From an uncultured Oscillospiraceae bacterium (GTDB taxonomy: Bacteria; Bacillota; Clostridia; Oscillospirales; Oscillospiraceae): a stretch of DNA of 64,000 nucleotides. Under the pieces are notes generated by a model. It saw only the letters and a program-made list of their open reading frames with translations. It made no database searches and was not told where the DNA came from. The position numbers and the translations under genes were made by a program. Below, piece by piece: positions 31,556 through 38,405 of the stretch. The stretch spans positions 1-64,000 of the forward strand of contig CAKTPV010000007.1 of assembly GCA_934591815.1 (NCBI GenBank). The letters run 5' to 3'. Each line of letters opens with the position of its first letter. The stretch's first letter is position 1.

Positions 31556-33070
31556 TTGAAGGTGAATCAGATACGGGCGGGCGCCGTGCTGTCCTATGTG
31601 TCCATGGCGCTGAGCACCATCATCTCGCTGGTATACACGCCCATCATGCTGGAGCGTCTGGGTGACAGTGAGTTCGGCGTCTATCAGGCCGTCCTGCCCA
31701 TCATCTCCTATCTGAATCTGCTGAGCTTCGGACTGGGCAGCGCCTATGTCCGGTACTATTCCCGCTTCCGCGCCACCGGCGATAAAAAGGGCTGTGCCAA
31801 GCTCAACGGCATGTTCCTCGTCACCTATCTGGTGCTGGGCGCGGCGGTGCTGGTCATCGGCTTCGGCCTGTCCTACTGCGATGTGATCTTCGGCAAAAAG
31901 CTGACGGCGGAGGAGATCGCGCTGGCGGAAAAGCTGCTGCGGATCATGACGGTCAACGCCGCCCTGACCTTCCCCATCAGCGTCTTCGAGTCCCACGTCA
32001 CCATCAACGAGCGGTATCTGTTCCAGAAGATCGTGGCCATGGGCAAGCAGGTGCTCAACCCCCTGATCATGATCCCCCTGCTCATCATCGGCTACCGCTC
32101 CGTGACGCTGACCATCGTCTCCCTGCTCTTTACCATCCTCAGCGGCATCCTGAATATCGGCTACTGCCTGACAAAGCTGCGGATGCCCTTCTCCTTCCGC
32201 CGCTACGACTTCGGTCTGCTGCGGGAGATGTTCAGCTTCACGCTGTATGTCTTTATCAGCATCGTGGTGGACAACTTCAACTGGGCCATCGACCGGCAGC
32301 TGCTCACATGGTTTCAGGGCTCCACCTCCGTCACCGTGTACAGTATTGCCGCCCAGCTCAACACGTTCTATCTGGCCTTCGGCAACGCCATCTCCAATGT
32401 GATGACGCCCCGCGTCCACCGTCTGGTGGCGGAAAATGCCCCCATGCGCACGCTGGACGCCCTGTTCACCCGTGTGGGCCGCCTCCAGTTCATCCTGCTG
32501 GGCGGTATCCTGCTGGGCTTCGTGGCCATCGGACAGTCCTTTGTGGTGCTGTGGGGCGGCGATGAGAAGTTCGCCGTGGACTACTGGGTGGCGCTGCTGC
32601 TGTTCTTCTCCTGCCTGTGGACCAACGTCCAGACGGTGGGCATCGAGATCCAGCGCGCCAAGAATATGCACAAGTTCCGCTCGCTGGTCTATCTGGGCGT
32701 GGCGCTGGGCAACGCCGCCATCTCCGTCCCCCTGTGTATCAAGTGGGAGGGTCTGGGCGCCGCCATCGGCACCGCCATCGCCACGCTGATCGGCAACGTG
32801 ATCCTGATGAACTGGTACTACTACCGCCGGATCGGGCTGAACATCCCCGGCTTCTGGCGGCACATCTTCCACCTGATGCCGGCCATGCTGCTGCCCGCCG
32901 CCACGGCGGTGCTGCTGGCGCTGAAGGTACACCCCACCACCTATTGGCAGCTCATTCCGCCGGGTCTTATTTTCGTGGCGGTCTACGCCGTCTGTATGTG
33001 GCTGTTCGGCCTGAACCGCTACGAGCGCGGTCTTGTCACCGCACCGCTGCACCGTATTTTCCACCACTGA
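31556..33070 (+). CDS. Polysaccharide biosynthesis flippase (Wzx/MOP family)
   Basis: Lipid-linked oligosaccharide flippase of about 504 residues with twelve to fourteen hydrophobic helices. The start fits the MOP family (AGAVLSYVSMALSTIISLVYTPIMLERLGDSEFG region without break), as does VYSIAAQLNTFYLAFGNAISNVMTPRVHRL in the centre. The likely start is TTG at 31556 after AAGGTGG; GTG at 31562 is an alternative two codons later. It is followed 18 bases later by a sugar-transfer-associated ATP-grasp gene. There are no glycosyltransferase genes nearby, so its glycan is made elsewhere. Confidence 0.88.
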   Translation: MKVNQIRAGAVLSYVSMALSTIISLVYTPIMLERLGDSEFGVYQAVLPIISYLNLLSFGLGSAYVRYYSRFRATGDKKGCAKLNGMFLVTYLVLGAAVLVIGFGLSYCDVIFGKKLTAEEIALAEKLLRIMTVNAALTFPISVFESHVTINERYLFQKIVAMGKQVLNPLIMIPLLIIGYRSVTLTIVSLLFTILSGILNIGYCLTKLRMPFSFRRYDFGLLREMFSFTLYVFISIVVDNFNWAIDRQLLTWFQGSTSVTVYSIAAQLNTFYLAFGNAISNVMTPRVHRLVAENAPMRTLDALFTRVGRLQFILLGGILLGFVAIGQSFVVLWGGDEKFAVDYWVALLLFFSCLWTNVQTVGIEIQRAKNMHKFRSLVYLGVALGNAAISVPLCIKWEGLGAAIGTAIATLIGNVILMNWYYYRRIGLNIPGFWRHIFHLMPAMLLPAATAVLLALKVHPTTYWQLIPPGLIFVAVYAVCMWLFGLNRYERGLVTAPLHRIFHH

Positions 33071-33088
33071 CAGAAAGGAGCGTCCCCC

Positions 33089-34102
33089 ATGCCTACCAAT
33101 GTCAAGTATATCGCCCGCGTCCTCACCGGCGTCCGCTGGAAGAAGCTGAACTACATCCTCGGCGTGGTCAAGGAGAAGTCCGGCCACAGCAAATTCACCA
33201 CCTTTTTTGACATCCTCTGGTGCGCCGCCCGCTACGGCGCGGGGTACTACGACTACGCCATGTACGGCTTTTACGGCCTGACCGGCAAGCAGCGGGACAC
33301 CTATCTGACCCGTATCCGCAACCGGAAGGTCTTCGACCTGATGAACGACCCCGCCTACAATGACGATTTTGACGACAAGCTGCGCTTCAACGAGACGTTC
33401 CGCGCCTACCTGCACCGGGAGACGCTGAACGGCGAGACCGCCACCGAGCAGCAGATGGCGGATTTTATGGCGGGACAGACGTACATCTTCGCCAAGATCA
33501 ACCACGGCGACAGCGGCCGCGGCGTGGAGCGTCTGCGGGTGGCGGACTTCGACTCCCCCGCCGCCATACTGGCCTACATCCGGGAGAAAAAGATGGTGGT
33601 GCTGGAGCATCCGCTGCTCCAGCATCCCGATATGGCCCGGCTCCACCCTGAAAGTGTCAACACCATGCGCATCGTCACGGATAACGTGAACGGAAACGTG
33701 ACCATCGCCTACATCGTGGTGAAGATGGGTACCGGCGGCAGCGTGTGCGACAACTCCGGGCAGGGCGGCATCCTCGCCCGCGTGGACGAGGCCACCGGCT
33801 GCATCCGCACCCCCGCCACCGACGATTATTTCCATGTCTACGACAAGCACCCCGATACCGGCATCCCGCTGGTGGGGTATCAGCTCCCCATGGTGCAGGA
33901 GGCCATCGCGCTGGCAAAGGACGCGGCGCAGGTGTTCCCCCGGATGGGTCATGTGGGCTGGGATATGGCCATCACCCCTGACGGCCCCGCCATTATCGAG
34001 GGCAACAACTTCCCCGGCACCGACCTGTGCCAGTTGGCGCCGCTGTGGCCGGAAAAGGCCGGCCTGTGGCCCTACTATAAACGGATTCTTAATTTGAAGT
34101 AA
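33089..34102 (+). CDS. Sugar-transfer associated ATP-grasp protein
   Basis: A 337-residue ATP-grasp enzyme of the type often found in polysaccharide loci. Visible are the nucleotide-binding FAKINHGDSGRGVERL at about 134-148, VLEHPLLQHPDMARLHPESVNTMRI in the centre in sections, and the metal-binding DMAITPDGPAIIEGNN near the end. Such proteins probably ligate a carboxylate or amino-acid group onto a glycan or teichoic acid; the substrate is unknown. ATG at 33089 follows GAAAGGAG. The flippase gene directly upstream supports an envelope role. Confidence 0.85.
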   Translation: MPTNVKYIARVLTGVRWKKLNYILGVVKEKSGHSKFTTFFDILWCAARYGAGYYDYAMYGFYGLTGKQRDTYLTRIRNRKVFDLMNDPAYNDDFDDKLRFNETFRAYLHRETLNGETATEQQMADFMAGQTYIFAKINHGDSGRGVERLRVADFDSPAAILAYIREKKMVVLEHPLLQHPDMARLHPESVNTMRIVTDNVNGNVTIAYIVVKMGTGGSVCDNSGQGGILARVDEATGCIRTPATDDYFHVYDKHPDTGIPLVGYQLPMVQEAIALAKDAAQVFPRMGHVGWDMAITPDGPAIIEGNNFPGTDLCQLAPLWPEKAGLWPYYKRILNLK

Positions 34103-34115
34103 GGAGGCGGCGATC

Positions 34116-34613
34116 ATGCGCAGAAATGAACTGGAGCGGGACGAGCACTTCGCGTGGGAGGTGCTGCGAAAGGCGCACTACGCCACGCTGGCTATGACCG
34201 GCGCGGACGGTACGCCCTACTGCGTGCCTGTCAACCATGTGGCGGACGAGGCATACCGGGTCCTCTATTTCCACTGTGCCGGCGCCGGCGAAAAGTGGCA
34301 GCTTCTGGAGAAGGAGCCGCCTGTCTGCCTCACCGCCGTGTCCCGCATGTCCATCGTTCCCAATGAATTCGAGACGGCCTACGACTCCGCCGTGGTACGG
34401 GGGCAGGCGCAGGTGGTCACCGACGAGGGGGAGCGCACCAAGGCGCTCCTGCTGCTGGTGGAAACGCTGGATCCCAAGGGCATGGGCGGCCTTGCCGCCT
34501 GTATGGAACGGTGCTTCGCCAACACCCAGATCGTGAAGATCGTCCCCCGGCAGATCACCGGCAAGCAATCCCATCCCTCGCCCAAGCCCACCTTCGGCTG
34601 CGGCGAGCATTGA
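34116..34613 (+). CDS. Pyridoxamine 5'-phosphate oxidase family flavoprotein (NimA-like)
   Basis: A 165-residue split-barrel FMN protein. The N-terminus MRRNELERD and the core LAMTGADGTPYCVPVNHV with VLYFHCAGAGEKWQLLE match the Pyridox_ox_2/NimA-like group. Such proteins bind FMN or haem; some reduce nitroimidazoles, but most have no known substrate and resistance should not be assumed. The protein ends with two clustered cysteines or histidines (GCGEH). Third gene after the flippase and ATP-grasp genes, with 13 bases between, and probably cotranscribed. Confidence 0.82.
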   Translation: MRRNELERDEHFAWEVLRKAHYATLAMTGADGTPYCVPVNHVADEAYRVLYFHCAGAGEKWQLLEKEPPVCLTAVSRMSIVPNEFETAYDSAVVRGQAQVVTDEGERTKALLLLVETLDPKGMGGLAACMERCFANTQIVKIVPRQITGKQSHPSPKPTFGCGEH

Positions 34614-34628
34614 GTCTCCCAGACGCAG

Positions 34629-34664
34629 AAAAGAGCGCTGTTTCCTCCGGAACAGCGCTCTTTT
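34629..34664. terminator. Intrinsic terminator
   Basis: A 14-bp stem (AAAAGAGCGCTGTT and complement) followed by TTTTTTC on the plus strand; A-rich on the other side, so usable from the minus strand too. Confidence 0.9.
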
Positions 34665-34677
34665 TTCTTGTATGGGG

Positions 34678-35232
34678 TCATGCCTGCGGCGCAGGCTCCT
34701 CCGGCGTCTGCGCGGGCGTCTCCGGCGGCAGTTCCTCCGCCGGCGCGTCCGCCGGTACAGGCGGCGTCACCGGCACAGCAGCGGCGGCCTCCGCCTTGGC
34801 TGCCTCCTCCTGCCGGGCAGCCTCCTCCTGCCGGGCGGCCTCCCGCGCAGCAGCTTCGGCGGCAGCGGCCTCCGCCGCCAGCCGCTGGTTCTCCGCCCGG
34901 TTGGCGGCCTTCTCCTCCCGCCGCGCATCCGCTGCGGCAAAAAACGCCTGCACCAGCGCCAGCAGCGTCAGGAACGCCACGATCCCGAAGCCCACCCAGC
35001 CGGCGGGCCGGATACGGTAGAAGTCCCGGATGGTGAAGTACTCGTCGTACATCCCCATGTAGTACAGCACCACGCCGCCTACGGCGCATACGATGCCCAG
35101 CAGCAGCTTCAAGGTCGCCTTGAACCGGTGCTTCTTCCGCCCTGCGAAGTAGGCGATGACCAGCACCGCCGCCGCCAGAAACAGTCCCGGCGACTGGCAG
35201 CACAGAATATATCCCAAGGTCTTGTCCATCAT
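34678..35232 (-). CDS. Membrane protein with Ala/Glu-rich coiled-coil tail
   Basis: A 184-residue protein of unknown function. Three membrane helices lie at about residues 12-30, 41-60 and 77-98. The C-terminal half is a predicted coiled coil rich in Ala, Glu and Arg (repeats of AAREAARQEEAARQEEAA type) and ends in a Pro-rich tail. Low-complexity composition limits homology claims. The gene starts 17 bases after the hydantoinase stop and is probably cotranscribed. ATG at 35232, with a second ATG directly after it, follows GGGAGGAG. Confidence 0.7.
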   Translation of the reverse strand: MMDKTLGYILCCQSPGLFLAAAVLVIAYFAGRKKHRFKATLKLLLGIVCAVGGVVLYYMGMYDEYFTIRDFYRIRPAGWVGFGIVAFLTLLALVQAFFAAADARREEKAANRAENQRLAAEAAAAEAAAREAARQEEAARQEEAAKAEAAAAVPVTPPVPADAPAEELPPETPAQTPEEPAPQA

Positions 35233-35249
35233 TGTCTATCTCCTCCCGC

Positions 35250-36626
35250 TCACAGGCAGCACTTGCCGCGCCGGATGTATTTGCCCTCCGGCCCGGCCAG
35301 CACGCGTCCCTCGTTGACCGCCAGCTTGCCCCGCAGCCACACCTGCTTGACGGAGCCCCGGGTCACCACGCCCTCGTAGGGGTTGTAGTCCGCGGCGCCC
35401 ACCATGTCCTCGGCGCGGATGACGTGATCTGCCGCCGGGTCGTACACCACGATGTCCGCGTCCGCGCCCTCGGCGATGACGCCCTTGCGGGGGAACATCC
35501 CGTACAGCTTGGCGGGGTTCTCCGCCAGCACGCGGCACATGGCCGCCAGACTGATCTTCCGGGTGGTCACGCCGAAGGTGTACAGCAGCTCGCCCCGGGT
35601 CTCCACGCCGGGCAGACCGCCGGGAATGGTGGTAAAGTCCTCCCGCCCCGCCAGCTTCTGCGCCGTGGTGAAGCTGCAATGGTCGGTGGACACGGTCTGC
35701 ACCTCGCCCCGGCGGATGGCCTGCCACAGCGCCCTGCGGTCCGCCGCCTTGCGGATGGGCGGGGCGCAGACATACTTGGCCGCCTGTAACCAGTCCTCGT
35801 TGTCGTATACGCTGTCATCCAGCACCAGATACTGGGGACACGTCTCCACATAGACCTTCTGTCCCCGCCGCCGGGCCGCCTCGATCTCCCGCAGCGCCGC
35901 CGCGTTGGTGGTATGTACGATCACCACGGGGATGTCCACCGCCTCCGCGATGTGCAGCAGCCGTCCCACGGCCTCCGCCTCCAGAAAGTCCGGCCGCGTC
36001 CGGGGATGGCTGCCCACGCTGCCCTGCTCACCGGCGGCCTTCTTCTCCTCGATGAGGGCGTCGATGACCCCGGCGTTCTCACAGTGTACGCCGCAGATGC
36101 CGCCCTTCTCCTTCAGCTTTTTCAGCGCCTTGTACATCAGCTTGTCCCCGATCATCATGGCCGGGTACGTCATGTACATCTTGAACGAGGAGATGCCCTC
36201 GGCGTACATATCGTCGATCTCGCTTTCGATGGTGTCGTTCCAGTCGTCGATGGTCATGTGGAAGCCGTAGTCGCAGGCGCACTTGCCGTCCGCCTTCTCG
36301 TGCCACAGCCGCAGGCCGTCGTGGAGCGTCTCACCCTTGTTGGGGCAGGCAAAATCCACGATGGTGGTGGTACCGCCCCGCAGCGCCGCCCGGGAGCCGG
36401 AGGCAAAATCATCCGCCGTGGTGGTGTTGCACACATCCAGGTCAAAATGGGTGTGTGCGTCGATGAAGCCGGGCATCAGCAGCATACCGGCGGCGTCCAC
36501 GATCTGCGCGTCGTCCACATGGATCTCCCGCGCCACCCGCCGGATCTTTTCACCGTCCACCAGCACATCCGCCCGCCGCGTGCCCTTGCCGGACACCACC
36601 GTGCCGTTCTTGAATAATACTCTCAT
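35250..36626 (-). CDS. hydA: Dihydropyrimidinase / hydantoinase
   Basis: Metal-dependent amidohydrolase of 458 residues that opens cyclic ureides. Metal ligands are in GFIDAHTHFDLD, HCENAG, VIVHTTNA and STDHC, and the carbamylated lysine is in SSFKMYMTYP. Length and motifs match HydA/HyuA. Anaerobic purine-degradation clusters in gut bacteria combine hydA-type genes with ygfK and ssnA, both found 2 kb away here, so a ureide intermediate is a plausible substrate; pyrimidine breakdown is the alternative. ATG at 36626 follows ACAGGAGG. It has its own promoter inside the end of the YtvI-type gene. Confidence 0.9.
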   Translation of the reverse strand: MRVLFKNGTVVSGKGTRRADVLVDGEKIRRVAREIHVDDAQIVDAAGMLLMPGFIDAHTHFDLDVCNTTTADDFASGSRAALRGGTTTIVDFACPNKGETLHDGLRLWHEKADGKCACDYGFHMTIDDWNDTIESEIDDMYAEGISSFKMYMTYPAMMIGDKLMYKALKKLKEKGGICGVHCENAGVIDALIEEKKAAGEQGSVGSHPRTRPDFLEAEAVGRLLHIAEAVDIPVVIVHTTNAAALREIEAARRRGQKVYVETCPQYLVLDDSVYDNEDWLQAAKYVCAPPIRKAADRRALWQAIRRGEVQTVSTDHCSFTTAQKLAGREDFTTIPGGLPGVETRGELLYTFGVTTRKISLAAMCRVLAENPAKLYGMFPRKGVIAEGADADIVVYDPAADHVIRAEDMVGAADYNPYEGVVTRGSVKQVWLRGKLAVNEGRVLAGPEGKYIRRGKCCL

Positions 36627-36663
36627 CCCGGTGCCTCCTGTCCTCTTTTGTAGGTTTGGCGCT

Positions 36664-36692
36664 ATTATAGCACCTTCTTTTCCCGGTGGCAA
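36664..36692 (-). promoter_or_regulatory. Sigma-A promoter of hydA
   Basis: Minus strand TTGCCA, 17 bases, TATAAT, ending exactly where the upstream gene stops. Confidence 0.82.
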
Positions 36693-37754
36693 CTACCTCC
36701 ACAGCCGGATATAGCCCCCATCCCGCAGCTGCTTGACCAGCAGCAGAAGCACCGGCGCCAGCACCATTCCCGCTACGCCCGCCGCGCAGAAGCCCACATA
36801 CATGGCCGCCAGCGACGCCAGCGGCGGCAGCCCCGCCTGCGCCGCCACCAGCTTCGGCTCCAGCACACTGCGCACCACGGAGATCACGGCGAACAACGCC
36901 AGCAGCGCCGCGCCCTTTGGCACGTTTCCCAGCAGGCACTCCACCGCCGCCCACGGCGCCAGCACCGTCCCCGTCCCGAATACCGGCAGCGCATCGATCA
37001 GCGCGATCAGCGCCGCCAGCAGCAGGGCGTACTCCTGCCGGATCAGCAGCAGCCCCGCCAGCAGCTGGCAGAAGGTCACCGCCAGCAGGATACACTCCGC
37101 CTTCAGCCACTTTCCCAGCGTGGCGAACACGCTGGCCTTCACCCCTCTGGCTCTGTCCAGCTCCGATCCCAGCTGCCGCCGGAAAAAGGCCATCACCGCC
37201 GGGTAGGCGCTGAGGGTGAAGAACACCGCCAGCACCGTGGTGCCGCAGGCCAGCAGCACCCGGGGCAGCACCCCCATGATCCGCGCCGCGCCCTGCAAGA
37301 CGGCAGCGGAAAGCCGTCCCGCCAGACGGGACGCCGCCTCCGGCAGCCCCATCAGCAGCCCCTGCGCCGTCCGTCCCATCCCCTCCGGGCAGGCGGCACA
37401 GAAGCTCTCCAACCGCCGCTCCAGCGACGCCAGCGTATCCGGCAGCGCCGCCAGCAGCGCCGGGAGGGAGGACACCAGCGATACCGCCTGTTCCACCACC
37501 TGTACCGCCAGCACGATCAGCACCGCCAGCAAGCCGCCCACCAGCACCAGCGTCAGTACCGCCGCCGTAAAGCCCCGCCGCAGGTGCAGCCTCCGGCGCG
37601 CCGCCTCGATCAGCGGCTCCAGCAGCGACGCCGCCCCCAGCGCCAGCAGAAATGGCAGCAGCCACACCAGCGCGTACCGCAGCGTCAGCCAGCCCACACC
37701 GGTCACAGCCGCCCACCAGATCAGTTGAAACAGCAGCTCCCTCCGCCGCTCCAT
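36693..37754 (-). CDS. AI-2E family / YtvI-type sporulation membrane protein
   Basis: Polytopic membrane protein of 353 residues from the AI-2E transporter superfamily, closest in layout to YtvI of spore formers. About seven to eight helices are visible. The typical central segment is ALIALIDALPVFGTGTVLAPWAAVECLLG, followed by VLEPKLVAAQAGLPPLASLAAMYVGF. YtvI is expressed during sporulation in Bacillus, but its transport substrate is unknown. ATG at 37754 follows a GGGGG-containing leader (AAAGGGGGGAGAGC). Downstream, hydA has its own promoter, so the two may be regulated separately. Confidence 0.82.
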   Translation of the reverse strand: MERRRELLFQLIWWAAVTGVGWLTLRYALVWLLPFLLALGAASLLEPLIEAARRRLHLRRGFTAAVLTLVLVGGLLAVLIVLAVQVVEQAVSLVSSLPALLAALPDTLASLERRLESFCAACPEGMGRTAQGLLMGLPEAASRLAGRLSAAVLQGAARIMGVLPRVLLACGTTVLAVFFTLSAYPAVMAFFRRQLGSELDRARGVKASVFATLGKWLKAECILLAVTFCQLLAGLLLIRQEYALLLAALIALIDALPVFGTGTVLAPWAAVECLLGNVPKGAALLALFAVISVVRSVLEPKLVAAQAGLPPLASLAAMYVGFCAAGVAGMVLAPVLLLLVKQLRDGGYIRLWR

Positions 37755-37797
37755 GGCGCTCTCCCCCCTTTTTCACAGACTTTTTACAATTTTTTTC

Positions 37798-37826
37798 TTG
37801 TCTTCCTCGCTTTACTGTGATAGTAT
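37798..37826 (+). promoter_or_regulatory. Probable sigma-A promoter of the UPF0735 gene
   Basis: TTGTCT, 17 bases, TAGTAT, about 50 bases before the start. Confidence 0.45.
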
Positions 37827-37877
37827 TACCTCATATTTGACAAATGTACACATAACGCGGACACCTTGGAGGAAATC

Positions 37878-38315
37878 ATGGAGAAGAAGAAATACTATCT
37901 GGTCTCGGCAGAGGCGCTGCCGGAGGTCTTTATCAAGGTCGCGGAGGCCAAGCGTATGCTGCAGGTGGGCGAGGCCGCCACCGTGGGCGAGGCCGCCCGC
38001 ATGGTGGGCATCAGCCGCAGTGCCTTTTACAAGTACAAGGACGCCGTCCAGCCCTTCCAGAATATGCGGGCGGGTCATATCATCACGTTCTACGCACTGC
38101 TAAAGGATATTCCCGGCGTGCTGTCCAATTACCTGTCTATTTTTGCCAATTCCGGCGCAAATATTCTCACCATCAACCAGACCATCCCCACCAACGGCTG
38201 CGCCGGCGTGACCATCTCCGCCGAGACCAGCGAGATGGTGGACGCGCTGGAGGAGCTGATGGCCCGCGCCGCCTCCGCCGAGGGCGTGCTGAAATTCGAG
38301 ATCCTGGCGGGCTGA
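37878..38315 (+). CDS. ACT domain protein of the UPF0735 (PheB-like) family
   Basis: A 145-residue cytosolic protein with an N-terminal helix-turn-helix-like part (TVGEAARMVGISRSAFYKYKDAV, in sections, about 32-55) and a C-terminal ACT domain from about 72 (TFYALLKDIPGVLSNYLSIFA region). PheB proteins were linked to aromatic amino-acid metabolism, but their regulatory target is unknown. The start is ATG at 37878, five bases after TTGGAGG; the TTG within that site is not the start. Single gene with promoter and terminator. Confidence 0.9.
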   Translation: MEKKKYYLVSAEALPEVFIKVAEAKRMLQVGEAATVGEAARMVGISRSAFYKYKDAVQPFQNMRAGHIITFYALLKDIPGVLSNYLSIFANSGANILTINQTIPTNGCAGVTISAETSEMVDALEELMARAASAEGVLKFEILAG

Positions 38316-38354
38316 CCCGCCGCGTGCAAGGGTGCAGCGCCCTGTTTTGACCAC

Positions 38355-38396
38355 AAAAAAGAGCCGCCGCAGGAAGTCCTGCGGCGGCTCTTTTTT
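38355..38396. terminator. Bidirectional intrinsic terminator
   Basis: A stem of up to 20 bp with A6 and T7 ends, between the UPF0735 gene and convergent ygfK. Confidence 0.92.
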
Positions 38397-38405
38397 TGTT
38401 TTGAC

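Noticed and set aside
31529..34117. An 862-residue minus-strand open frame
   Set aside because: Shadow of the flippase and ATP-grasp genes, which have clear family motifs.
34116..34613. Nitroimidazole resistance gene
   Set aside because: The family resemblance is general; most NimA-like flavoproteins have no shown resistance role.
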